Positions 17,140-24,503 of a DNA stretch of 64,000 nt are shown one piece after another. The first letter of the stretch is position 1, and each line of letters opens with the position of its first letter. The stretch is from contig NZ_LFNE01000003.1 of the NCBI RefSeq assembly GCF_001045455.1, forward strand, positions 1 through 64,000. Reading direction: 5' to 3'. The stretch comes from Chryseobacterium sp. FH2 (GTDB lineage: Bacteria > Bacteroidota > Bacteroidia > Flavobacteriales > Weeksellaceae). The translations under genes were made by a program, and so were the position numbers. The notes below the pieces were generated by a model. That model worked only from the letters and a program-made list of their open reading frames with translations. It searched no databases and was not told the DNA's origin.

Positions 17140-17743
17140 TTCTATTGCTCCAGAATTCTTTTAAGATTAACTTAATATTTTTAAATGTGTTTGGAAAAAC
17201 TTCACGGTCTATCTGAGTATCGTTTTTCCAGGCAACTTCTGTGATTCCTTCTTCAATCTGTGGTTTTGAAGTATCTTCGCCGTTGAAATTCATTTCAAAC
17301 CAGTGGGTGCATTTCAGGATTTTTTCACCGTTTCTTTCTACATAAATATGATAAGTGGTATTAATGAATTTTACTAATTCTACCTCTTTTAGACCTGTTT
17401 CTTCCTCGATTTCCCTTATGGCAGATTCTTCCCTGGATTCACCTTTCTCCATTTTCCCTTTTGGCAAATCCCACTTTCCGAGTCTTTTGATAAAAAGAAC
17501 TTCTCCGATGCCGTTACTCACAATTCCTCCTGCGGCTTCGATAATTCTGAAAAGGTGCTGAAATTCAGTCCAGATTTCGTCAATATTTTCCCCATATACA
17601 TTCAATTCGCTTACAGATGTATTCTCCAAAAGATCCAATGCGATCTCCAGCGTAGTGACATTTTCGTAGCCAAGCGTTTTTTCTAAGTTTTCAGATTGCT
17701 TAGACAGTAATAATTTTTTTTCGTTCACAAAAACTTTATACAT
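17132..17743 (-). CDS. NUDIX hydrolase
   Basis: This 203-residue protein has a complete Nudix box at residues 96-118 (G-x5-E-x7-REIEEETGL), with GKMEKGES and the REIEEE catalytic helix intact. NUDIX enzymes cleave nucleoside diphosphates linked to another group; the substrate here cannot be read from sequence. About 70 residues precede the Nudix fold (MYKVFVNEKKLLLS...), a Bacteroidota-type N-terminal extension. It is convergent with murF and divergent from the SRPBCC gene, with only 36 bp between start codons. A -7 box TATTTTTG on the minus strand lies at 17768-17775. Confidence 0.9.
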   Translation of the reverse strand: MYKVFVNEKKLLLSKQSENLEKTLGYENVTTLEIALDLLENTSVSELNVYGENIDEIWTEFQHLFRIIEAAGGIVSNGIGEVLFIKRLGKWDLPKGKMEKGESREESAIREIEEETGLKEVELVKFINTTYHIYVERNGEKILKCTHWFEMNFNGEDTSKPQIEEGITEVAWKNDTQIDREVFPNTFKNIKLILKEFWSNRTK

Positions 17744-17775
17744 TTGTAAGAATTAAGAATTTAAATACAAAAATA
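17739..17775. promoter_or_regulatory. overlapping divergent promoters
   Basis: The plus-strand -7 box TACATTTG (17739-17746) overlaps the NUDIX start codon and would serve the SRPBCC gene with a ~33-nt leader. The minus-strand box TATTTTTG (17768-17775) lies just before the SRPBCC start and would serve the NUDIX gene. Both match TAnnTTTG perfectly. Confidence 0.55.
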
Positions 17776-17779
17776 AAAA

Positions 17780-18169
17780 ATGAATTTAGAAGGACGAAAA
17801 ATTATTGTCAATAAATCATCTAAAGAGTTGACGGAAATACTAAAATCTCCTGAAAACTACAAAGATTTTATGCCGGACGGTCTTCAAAAGTTTGAAACAA
17901 GAGAAGACGGCTTCAAATTCGGATTGCAGGGGATGCCTGAGATTGCTTTGAAGATTGACGAAGTGAATGACCAAAAGGCTGTGTTGAAGTCTGCAAGTTC
18001 TAGCTTAGATTTTACTTTGACGGCAACTTTGAATCCTGTTAACGAAAATCAAACTGAGGTTCAGATGTTGTTTGAAGGTAAGTTTAATCCTTTCATCAAA
18101 ATGATGGTTGAAAAGCCTCTTCAAAACTTCATTAATACTTTGACGGATAAAATCGAAGCATATAAATAA
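17780..18169 (+). CDS. SRPBCC-fold (START-like) protein
   Basis: This 129-residue cytosolic protein shows the order of a small Bet v1/START-like ligand-binding fold. It has an N-terminal strand (GRKIIVNKSSKELTEILKS), the NYKDFMPDGL turn, alternating strands, then a C-terminal helix that begins PFIKMMVEKPLQNFINTLTD. No catalytic residues are evident. Family members bind hydrophobic ligands or have unknown roles. It is divergent from the NUDIX gene over only 36 bp, so the two may share regulation. A terminator follows. Confidence 0.8.
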   Translation: MNLEGRKIIVNKSSKELTEILKSPENYKDFMPDGLQKFETREDGFKFGLQGMPEIALKIDEVNDQKAVLKSASSSLDFTLTATLNPVNENQTEVQMLFEGKFNPFIKMMVEKPLQNFINTLTDKIEAYK

Positions 18170-18189
18170 TATTATCTGATTTATCAAAT

Positions 18190-18227
18190 AAAAAAAGCGA
18201 TTGTTTAGAATTACAGTCGCTTTTTTT
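18190..18227. terminator. bidirectional terminator between SRPBCC and XRE genes
   Basis: A stem of about 13-14 bp (AAAAAAGCGATTG/CAGTCGCTTTTTT, one G-T pair) with a 10-nt loop sits between convergent genes. Confidence 0.8.
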
Positions 18228-18244
18228 GTGATTCGTAAAGGCTT

Positions 18245-18622
18245 TTATTTTTTTAGCAAATTTTCAATGAGTTTGCTTTGAACTTCCATTAGTTTAAAGA
18301 TCTGTTCCTGATTTTTCAGAATACTTTCTATTAACTCAGGAGATTGGATATTGAAAATAGGATTATATTGATTTACAGCAGCTACAGCATGATCACTAAA
18401 TTCATTATTTGACATAATATTAGTAGACGAATCATTTAATAAATCATTAATATCAACTTCGAGCTCTTTTGCAATATTGCTTAATAATAAGGAATTAGGA
18501 ATATTTTTATCAGATTCTATACTTGAAATGGTACTTTGTGCCACATCTAAGCGTAAAGCCAGCTCGTCTTGGGAAAGGCCTTTTGCTTCTCTTAATCTTT
18601 TTACTTTGGTGCCTATACTCAT
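18245..18622 (-). CDS. XRE-family transcriptional regulator
   Basis: This 125-residue protein has an N-terminal Cro/C1-type helix-turn-helix (~5-60): KVKRLREAKGLSQDELALRL, then AQSTISSIESDKNIPNS. The C-terminal ~60 residues include a short helix-rich tail (ESILKNQEQIFKLMEVQSKL) likely to form a coiled-coil dimer. A perfect 12-bp inverted repeat surrounds its -7 box, so it probably represses itself. It is divergent from the JAMM-like lipoprotein gene at 18763, and the operator lies ~100 bp from that start, so it might also control locus B. That second role is inference. Confidence 0.9.
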   Translation of the reverse strand: MSIGTKVKRLREAKGLSQDELALRLDVAQSTISSIESDKNIPNSLLLSNIAKELEVDINDLLNDSSTNIMSNNEFSDHAVAAVNQYNPIFNIQSPELIESILKNQEQIFKLMEVQSKLIENLLKK

Positions 18623-18625
18623 AAT

Positions 18626-18660
18626 ATCGATATTTTGGTCAAAAATAACAAAATATCGAT
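18626..18660 (-). promoter_or_regulatory. XRE operator: 12-bp inverted repeat around a -7 box
   Basis: The arms ATCGATATTTTG (18626-18637) and CAAAATATCGAT (18649-18660) are perfect inverted repeats with an 11-nt spacer. The spacer holds the minus-strand -7 box TATTTTTG (18640-18647). Each arm also contains the palindrome ATCGAT. The proximal arm lies 3 bp from the XRE start codon. Confidence 0.75.
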
Positions 18661-18762
18661 GATGCTGAAAGAAAAATTATTCTAGTTTTGTCAAATACCA
18701 ATCCCGTATAGGTGATTAAGAAAAAAATTATATATTTACTAACGTAAAAAACACATTCAATC

Positions 18763-20049
18763 ATGAAGAAAAATTTAATTCTTCGGCTGATGCTGATAGC
18801 ATTTGCCTTTACCCTGCACTCCTGTGTACACGATGAGATTATAAGCTCAGTGGATCCTCTATCCAAAGAATACCATTCTAAAAGCGTTTTCAAAGAAGAT
18901 GAGAAATACATTAAAAACGTAATGCAGGTTTATCAGGAACATGAGACTGACATCAAAAAAATAAATGGCACTCCACTTTGGGATTATGCCATGACGATGG
19001 GTCATTTTGATGAAAGCTTTCTTATCGTACCTGTAAGTGATGGAGGCAAAATTATTTCCTGTCTGCAGGCTCCCAGGAATGGAGATAATATTACATTTAT
19101 TTCTGATAATGACCGGGAACATATTACATTCTTTCAGAAGTATACTACCTTGAAAAACAGAAAACCTATAAAGTCTGAAAAGCTTACTTCCCAGGCAGCA
19201 AAAGGACTGGCAGAATGTAGTTTTACATCCGTATCTATGTGGTATCCTCAAGATGAATATGGTTCTAATGCCGGATATTGGGAAACCAGCTATATTGTTA
19301 CATGTCCCACCGATCAGGGAGATGGTGATGGTGACAGTGGAAATCCTACATATCCTTATCCGGGAGGAGGGGGAGGAGGAGGAAATAATAATCCTGAGCC
19401 GGAGACTCCCGAGGAAGACCCCTGCCAGAAAACAAAAGCTATTGTTAACAACCCCAAAATGCAAGCCGGTCTTCAGGAATTGAAAAATCAATCGACTGCC
19501 GGTGGTGAAAAAGGAATAAAATTTAAAGCAGATGGTACCCCTTCTGCAACAATAACAGGAACAGCACATAGCGTGGATTTTGGAGATAAAACAGGATATG
19601 CCGGTGGTTATCACAACCATACACCTAGTGGGATCCCAATGTTATCTCCTCCGGATATAGATCAATTATTGGGTTTTGCGAGAGCACAGGGAAATTATGG
19701 AAATCCTTCTAATGCTTATTTAGGAATGGTTGCTCCCAATGGCATGCATTATGTTATTTGGTTTAATGGGAATTATAGCGATGCTTTGACTAATTTTTCA
19801 CAGGATCAATTGAATATATATACAAAAAAATATAGAGATAGAGAAAGTGCATTATCTGAAGATTTAAATTATGTTAATTATTTAGGTGCTGATTTAAATA
19901 CAAATGGGCTGGAAAAATTATTTTTTGAAACATTAAAGAGTATGGGATTAGAGGGAAAAGTTAATTTACAAAAAATAGAAAATGACGGTATTGTAAAAAA
20001 TATTAATGTAAACACTAATAACCAACCAATTTCAACAACTTGTTCATAA
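18763..20049 (+). CDS. lipoprotein with linker and JAMM/JAB-like C-terminal domain
   Basis: This encodes 428 residues. Residues 1-21 are a lipoprotein signal (TLHSC, Cys21). Residues ~22-185 form an N-terminal domain with WDYAMTMGHFDESFLIVPV and CLQAPRNGDNITFIS. A Gly/Pro/Asp-rich linker at ~186-220 includes seven consecutive Gly, and a C-terminal domain runs to the end. In that domain Glu249, His284, His286, Ser295 and Asp298 fall in the order of a JAMM zinc-isopeptidase site (E...HxH...SxxD). The HxH-to-S spacing is one residue longer than canonical, so the call is an inference from pattern. The C-terminal domain is paralogous to the gene at the start of the window. Two small KAQ lipoprotein genes follow, the first after 19 bp. 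Confidence 0.75.
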   Translation: MKKNLILRLMLIAFAFTLHSCVHDEIISSVDPLSKEYHSKSVFKEDEKYIKNVMQVYQEHETDIKKINGTPLWDYAMTMGHFDESFLIVPVSDGGKIISCLQAPRNGDNITFISDNDREHITFFQKYTTLKNRKPIKSEKLTSQAAKGLAECSFTSVSMWYPQDEYGSNAGYWETSYIVTCPTDQGDGDGDSGNPTYPYPGGGGGGGNNNPEPETPEEDPCQKTKAIVNNPKMQAGLQELKNQSTAGGEKGIKFKADGTPSATITGTAHSVDFGDKTGYAGGYHNHTPSGIPMLSPPDIDQLLGFARAQGNYGNPSNAYLGMVAPNGMHYVIWFNGNYSDALTNFSQDQLNIYTKKYRDRESALSEDLNYVNYLGADLNTNGLEKLFFETLKSMGLEGKVNLQKIENDGIVKNINVNTNNQPISTTCS

Positions 20050-20068
20050 ATAAATCAAATATTAGAAT

Positions 20069-20653
20069 ATGAAAACAATAAATATTAAAACAATTATACT
20101 TTTTAGTCTTTTTATAAGTTTTTTTTCATGTAAAGCACAGGAGTATCCATTGAATACAGACTTTACGACGATACAAAATTACTCCTATTTAAAAGATTTA
20201 AACAATGAATTATCTCCTTATATTGGAACATATAAAGCTAACTTTCAAGAAAAAGAAATTACAATATATATAACTCAAGAGAATCATAAACTTATAGATT
20301 ATATTGACCAAAAATTTTATAGAGATGTTTTATGTATAAGATATATTGTTAAAAATTCCACTGGGAACGCTTTACAAGACACTAAAAATATGAATTTCCT
20401 GTCAAATCAAATTAAACATACGATTTATAGTATGAGAACAAGACCGAGCCAAAATGCCGTAATTTTTGACTATGGTGGAACAAACTGTAGTGTTGGCAAT
20501 GGTAAGATAATTTTAAAAAAATTAAGTTCAATACAACTTTCATGGGAATACCGACCCAATGATATTATCCTTGACAGTAGTAAATGCCCAAGCGGAACAG
20601 ATATAAATATATATCTGCCGGAGACGAAAGATTTAATATTTACCAAGCAATAG
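20069..20653 (+). CDS. small KAQ-type lipoprotein, copy B1 (DUF6705-like)
   Basis: This 194-residue lipoprotein has a signal ending FFSC (Cys21), then KAQEYPLNT, the same mature start as copies A1 and A2. It shares the LKDLNNEL..PYIGTYKA, VLCIRYIVKN, GGTNCSVGNGKIILKK and LPETKDLIFTKQ blocks with the family. Overall similarity to the 848-2033 copies is clear but much lower than between A1 and A2, so the two loci diverged long ago. The stop codon TAG overlaps the GTG start of the next copy by one base, implying translational coupling. Function is unknown. It sits directly after the JAMM-like lipoprotein. Confidence 0.85.
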   Translation: MKTINIKTIILFSLFISFFSCKAQEYPLNTDFTTIQNYSYLKDLNNELSPYIGTYKANFQEKEITIYITQENHKLIDYIDQKFYRDVLCIRYIVKNSTGNALQDTKNMNFLSNQIKHTIYSMRTRPSQNAVIFDYGGTNCSVGNGKIILKKLSSIQLSWEYRPNDIILDSSKCPSGTDINIYLPETKDLIFTKQ

Positions 20654-20664
20654 TGAGAAATTAT
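20543..20664 (+). repeat. direct repeat copy 1 (3' end of B1 and start of B2)
   Basis: This 122-bp segment covers the last ~110 bp of copy B1 and the first bases of the next gene. It is nearly identical to 21103-21224, with about five differences at an exact offset of 560 bp. Confidence 0.85.
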
Positions 20665-21213
20665 TTATCAATCTTGGGAATTTTTGTTGTGCTTTTTTGT
20701 AAAGCACAGCAAATTTTTCCATTAAATACAGCCTTGAACGATATTCCTGCAAATGCTTATATAAAAGATTCAAACAATGAATTAGCACCATATACCGGAA
20801 TATTTCGAGCTAATTTTCAAGGAAAAGATATCACATTATATATCACAAAAATTGAAAATAAGTTACAAAAAAGTTCACAAAAAAATTATTATTCAGATGT
20901 TCTGGATATAAAATATATTGTTAAAAATTCTTCTGGTATAGTTTTGCAAGACACTAAGAATAATAATATTTCCCAAATAGATCTTTTTAGTATAGGAACA
21001 AAACCTTATGATAATTCAGCAATATTTTTCTATAGTGGAACAAATTGTAGTGTTGGTTGGGGAAAAATAATTCTAAAAAAGATAAATGCGACACAATTAT
21101 CTTGGGAATACCGACCCAATGATATTATCCTTGACAGTAGTAAATGCCCAAGCGGAACAGATATAAATATATACCTGCCGGAGACAAAGGGTTTAATATT
21201 TACCAAGCAATAA
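20653..21213 (+). CDS. small KAQ-type lipoprotein, copy B2, GTG start
   Basis: This encodes 186 residues if started at the GTG at 20653, giving MRNYLSILGIFVVLFC as a lipoprotein signal (Cys16) and then KAQQIFPLNT. The longest open frame starts at 20584 inside copy B1 and would make a non-signal N-terminus, so I reject it. GTG is supported by the homologous junction one repeat later, where the same bases read TAATGAGAAATTAT with an ATG. The C-terminal ~37 residues are almost identical to copy B1. The start is coupled to the B1 stop (TAGTG). Function is as unknown as for its paralogues. Confidence 0.8.
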   Translation: MRNYLSILGIFVVLFCKAQQIFPLNTALNDIPANAYIKDSNNELAPYTGIFRANFQGKDITLYITKIENKLQKSSQKNYYSDVLDIKYIVKNSSGIVLQDTKNNNISQIDLFSIGTKPYDNSAIFFYSGTNCSVGWGKIILKKINATQLSWEYRPNDIILDSSKCPSGTDINIYLPETKGLIFTKQ

Positions 21214-21224
21214 TGAGAAATTAT
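21103..21224 (+). repeat. direct repeat copy 2 (3' end of B2 and remnant of a third copy)
   Basis: This is the partner of 20543-20664. It contains the B2 stop overlapping an ATG (TAATG), after which the similarity ends within 12 bp. Confidence 0.85.
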
Positions 21225-21245
21225 ACTAGCAAAGCAATAATATAA
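21213..21245 (+). pseudogene. start-codon remnant of a third lipoprotein copy
   Basis: ATG AGA AAT TAT at the end of copy B2 matches the first four codons of copy B2 (MRNY), then diverges and stops after 10 codons. This looks like the edge of a tandem amplification. Confidence 0.5.
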
Positions 21246-21261
21246 AGCCTTTTCGTAGTTT

Positions 21262-22305
21262 TTATATAATAATTCCAGAGCTGTGATTGGCTGTACTTCC
21301 CGTAGCAGAAGCGAGTACATTAATTTCATTATTAAACCTTAAAACACCCATGAATGCAAATATCAGAGCTTCTTTATAATCAATAATTTCTTTTTGGGGA
21401 ATAATAATTTGGGCACTTGTTTTTGCCTTAATTTTTTCAACTAAAAATATATTGTAAGTTCCACCACCTGTGAAAAGGACATTGTCCAGTTTATTTTCAT
21501 TGATGATATTGGCAATTTGCAGGCTTACATGTTCCGTAAAAGTGGCTAATGCATCGATGGTCTCAATGTTTTCAAACAGTGGAAAAACATTCTCATTACA
21601 CCATTCAATTCCTAAAGATTTTGGATGAGGCAGTTTGTAAAAGTCTAATGAATTTAATTTTAATAATAAATCTTCGTTGATTTTTCCTGTTCTCGACAAA
21701 TCACCGTTTTCATCAAAACTTTTATTAAACTTCTGAACCAGTCTGTTGAAAACAATATTGACAGGAGCAATATCGAAAGCTATCCTTTTATTATCAATTT
21801 TTAAAGAAATATTGGAAAATCCACCAAGATTAAGGCATGCATCATATTGTGAAAAAAGAAATTCATCTCCGATAGGAACCAACGGAGCACCATTTCCACC
21901 CATCAAAACATCCTGACTTCTGAAATCGTAAATAACGGGCAAGTTGGTTTTCAGCTTAATGGCTCTTCCATCGCCAATTTGTAAGGTAAATTTTTTCTGT
22001 GGCTGGTGAAAAACAGTGTGTCCGTGTGAAGCTATCAAATCAATACTTTCCAGGCGATTTTTTTGAATGAAACGATTTGTCAGCTCACCCAGATAAAACC
22101 CATATTCAGAATTTAATTCTAATAATTCTTCCACAGATAAATGGATGGAATTTCTAAGCTTATCTTCCCAGTTTTTGGGATAAGGAATAGTTTCAGCTTT
22201 AAGAATCTGAAAACTCCAGGAATTTTTTTTTTCAAATTTTGCAAAGCAGATATCCAGGCCATCTAAACTCGTTCCGGACATCAAACCAATAGCCTGCAAA
22301 ATCAT
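21262..22305 (-). CDS. anmK: anhydro-N-acetylmuramic acid kinase
   Basis: AnmK phosphorylates and opens 1,6-anhydro-MurNAc, returning cell-wall turnover sugar to MurNAc-6-phosphate in the cytosol. The 347-residue product begins MILQAIGLMSGTSLDGLD, the family ATP-binding signature, and has ASHGHTVFHQP, TLQIGDGRAI, GGNGAPLVPIGDEFLF, LNLGGFSNIS and FTGGGTYNIFL. Length is slightly short of E. coli AnmK (369) but all blocks are present. It is the last gene of a minus-strand run after the outer-membrane barrel and lptC, with 6 bp between lptC and anmK. Confidence 0.95.
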   Translation of the reverse strand: MILQAIGLMSGTSLDGLDICFAKFEKKNSWSFQILKAETIPYPKNWEDKLRNSIHLSVEELLELNSEYGFYLGELTNRFIQKNRLESIDLIASHGHTVFHQPQKKFTLQIGDGRAIKLKTNLPVIYDFRSQDVLMGGNGAPLVPIGDEFLFSQYDACLNLGGFSNISLKIDNKRIAFDIAPVNIVFNRLVQKFNKSFDENGDLSRTGKINEDLLLKLNSLDFYKLPHPKSLGIEWCNENVFPLFENIETIDALATFTEHVSLQIANIINENKLDNVLFTGGGTYNIFLVEKIKAKTSAQIIIPQKEIIDYKEALIFAFMGVLRFNNEINVLASATGSTANHSSGIII

Positions 22306-22311
22306 AATATA

Positions 22312-22902
22312 TTATTTTTTAGATTCTGAGATTTTCGCGGTGCTGAAATCTCCGGTATTTTTGTAGAAAGTGTATTCTGAGAAGTCGTCTTTGGCGGTCA
22401 TACCTTTTGCTCCGACTAGAGTAGAGCCGTCTTCCATTGTTACAAACACGGTGTCGTGTGTGTAAATCCTCTGTTTTTTCTGATCCCAGTACACAGACTG
22501 CATCGCAAACTTTTGACCTTCATTGGTTGTGATTCTTACGTTGCCTTTTGCTTCATAGAATTTTTTAGTTTCAAAAAAGCGGGCATACTTTGCTGTAATT
22601 CTTCCTGGAACTTTAGGTTTTTTCTTATCAAAAAACTGGATGTTGATTCCCCTTTTTGCTACCACATACGGCGTATCAATAAGCTCATACTTTTCAATAA
22701 TGGGAGCAGTTGCCCGCATGGTTACAAACCCGGAATCTCTCTGGATAATATTAGCGTTATTAATGATCTGTGAAGGGAAATTTTTACTTTGAGTACCGTT
22801 TGCTTTCGTTAAATCTTCTTCACAGGATGTCAATATAAAAAATATAGCACAACTAAAAAGGCATGCTATATTTTTATATGATATGTTTTGAAAAAACTTC
22901 AT
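22312..22902 (-). CDS. lptC: LPS export lipoprotein LptC
   Basis: LptC links the LptBFG inner-membrane transporter to the periplasmic lipopolysaccharide bridge. The 196-residue product starts at 22902, placing a hydrophobic segment before FILTSC (lipobox, Cys ~26); Bacteroidota LptC is often a predicted lipoprotein. The body carries the OstA-like beta repeats: RATAPIIEKYE, GINIQFFDKKKPKVPGRITA, KNARF-type strands, AKGNVRITTNEGQKF, TEQLYWDQKKQRIYT-like SVYWDQKKQRIYTHD and ahead of the end GMTAKDDFSEYTFYKNTGDF. The start lies 2 bp after the upstream barrel gene's stop, so they are coupled. Confidence 0.88.
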   Translation of the reverse strand: MKFFQNISYKNIACLFSCAIFFILTSCEEDLTKANGTQSKNFPSQIINNANIIQRDSGFVTMRATAPIIEKYELIDTPYVVAKRGINIQFFDKKKPKVPGRITAKYARFFETKKFYEAKGNVRITTNEGQKFAMQSVYWDQKKQRIYTHDTVFVTMEDGSTLVGAKGMTAKDDFSEYTFYKNTGDFSTAKISESKK

Positions 22903-22904
22903 TC

Positions 22905-24200
22905 TTAGTTGTATAGAGTTTTTCTGAACCATTTATCAGCAAAATTGAAACCAACTCTCAGGTTAATAAAGTTCTGATTGATTAAGTCATTTTTAAGAGT
23001 ACCTCTTTTCCCAACCTCTAAACCCAGCTCCAGACCACTCATTCTTGTTATGCTGCTGTTTTTGAAAGGAAGCATAACACCTGCCGAAATACCAAATTTA
23101 TCAATGTTGTTGCCAACTATATTTTTTAGATTTCCTTTTTCATAGAATGCTCCATATCTATAAACAATTCTTGAGAAATAACTTCTGAAATTGTTATAGT
23201 TTGGCAGATACCACCCCCCCGCAGAAATTCTGTAAGAATCTTCGAAATCTAACGTAGTTCCGAAATAGCTAATTGTTTCTCCTTTTTTATAATCAATCTG
23301 TCCGGATAAAAACCATTTGTTTTCTTCCCCGTATCCTACACCCAATGATGCCTGTAACGGAAGAAGGTTTTTAGAACTTGTACTTTTCTGTTCTATAAAG
23401 CTTTGCCCGGCTTTTACATCACCGGCTGTGTAATAATACGTACTGTTTGTATAATCAGTCGTCATATTACCATTTGTATTCCCAAAAGTTGTGGTAGCAC
23501 CAATCGTCAATTTACGATCTGTACTTGTGTTCAGCTTCTGATAACTCGCACCAAGTGTAAAATTGAAATTTTTAATCTTGTTTTTAGTTTCATAACCATT
23601 AATTAGCTCAGCATTGGAATATGCTATTTCATTAGTATCATAAAGAGTACCAAAATACAGGTTAGCTCTCAAACCTGCAGAAAATTCAGGAGTGATTTTA
23701 TAAGCAAGTGCCATCTGAGCGGTATTCAAAGTACCACTTCCTTTGAAACGGTTGGCTACGGTGATATCATTTCCGGCATCGTCTTTTCTTATTTCTGAAT
23801 TAAGAATGTCATAGCTTTTTGAGCTGTACGGCTGATAAGAAAGTCCCATTTTTATCTTTGAGGAGATAGGGAAAGCCAATGATATGTTTGAAAGATACGT
23901 AGAATGCTTTGTAGACTTTGTATTGTTAAAGTTGGTCTTAAAATAGTTGTTTTCGTTGGTAGCTTCCAATTTTATACTTGTAAGCTCGAAATTAGCATTA
24001 TTCGCAGGGTTTGCAAAATTGAAACTACCGGTAAAATCACTAATATAGGCTGTTGATATACCGCCCATTGAGGCAGTTTCAATCGTATTATCATATTTTA
24101 CATCTCCTATTCCATAAGTTGCATATGGTGAGTTGCTTAAACTCTGCGCATTAAGGAAATATCCAACCGATATGAATGATAGTACAAAGATTTTTTTCAT
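22905..24200 (-). CDS. outer membrane beta-barrel protein
   Basis: This encodes 431 residues with a signal peptide (cleavage after LNAQ), then SNSPYATYGIGDVKYDNTIE and a long run of amphipathic beta strands with many Tyr, Asn and Ser. The C-terminal strand INLRVGFNFADKWFRKTLYN ends in aromatics. The GDV...ASMGGISTAY start resembles Bacteroidota OmpP1/PorV-like barrels of the kind encoded just before lptC. The substrate is unknown. It starts the barrel-lptC-anmK transcription unit, with lptC following after 2 bp. Confidence 0.8.
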   Translation of the reverse strand: MKKIFVLSFISVGYFLNAQSLSNSPYATYGIGDVKYDNTIETASMGGISTAYISDFTGSFNFANPANNANFELTSIKLEATNENNYFKTNFNNTKSTKHSTYLSNISLAFPISSKIKMGLSYQPYSSKSYDILNSEIRKDDAGNDITVANRFKGSGTLNTAQMALAYKITPEFSAGLRANLYFGTLYDTNEIAYSNAELINGYETKNKIKNFNFTLGASYQKLNTSTDRKLTIGATTTFGNTNGNMTTDYTNSTYYYTAGDVKAGQSFIEQKSTSSKNLLPLQASLGVGYGEENKWFLSGQIDYKKGETISYFGTTLDFEDSYRISAGGWYLPNYNNFRSYFSRIVYRYGAFYEKGNLKNIVGNNIDKFGISAGVMLPFKNSSITRMSGLELGLEVGKRGTLKNDLINQNFINLRVGFNFADKWFRKTLYN

Positions 24201-24503
24201 TCTTTATTTTTAAAATAATGCGCAAATATCTTAAATATTAATGAATTGTAAAAATTATATGTGGTTAAAGTTTGTTAAGGCCTTGTCTTTAGGCAGAAAA
24301 CACAATTTTTTCAAAATAAAAATATAGATTTTATAAAATTAAAAAGGCACTCAGGTACAGAAGCAGCTTGTATATAGTTTTAATTTTATTCTAAATTGAT
24401 TATTGGCATTTCCTTCTATCAGTAGTCAATAGCTTTTAAGAATATTAAATTTAAATTAAAGTATAATTTAAAAAAATGAGCGAAGATTTTTTATCTTTGG
24501 AAC
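24201..24503. other. divergent intergenic region, no gene
   Basis: About 300 bp between the divergent barrel and holB genes. It is AT-rich with no open frame of note. The only clear signal is the holB -7 box at its right edge. Confidence 0.6.
24492..24499 (+). promoter_or_regulatory. -7 box predicting a leaderless holB mRNA
   Basis: TATCTTTG, then GAAC, then ATG at 24504: exactly 4 nt from box to start codon. No TTTG is present at -33 spacing. Confidence 0.5.

Noticed and set aside
19253..19483. Open frame of 76 codons inside the JAMM-like lipoprotein gene
   Set aside because: It is a shadow of the Gly/Asp-rich linker in another frame with no start signals.
20584..20652. ATG start of copy B2 inside copy B1
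   Set aside because: The extension is the out-of-frame reading of the B1 C-terminus. The GTG at 20653 gives a lipoprotein signal and is backed by the homologous TAATG junction.
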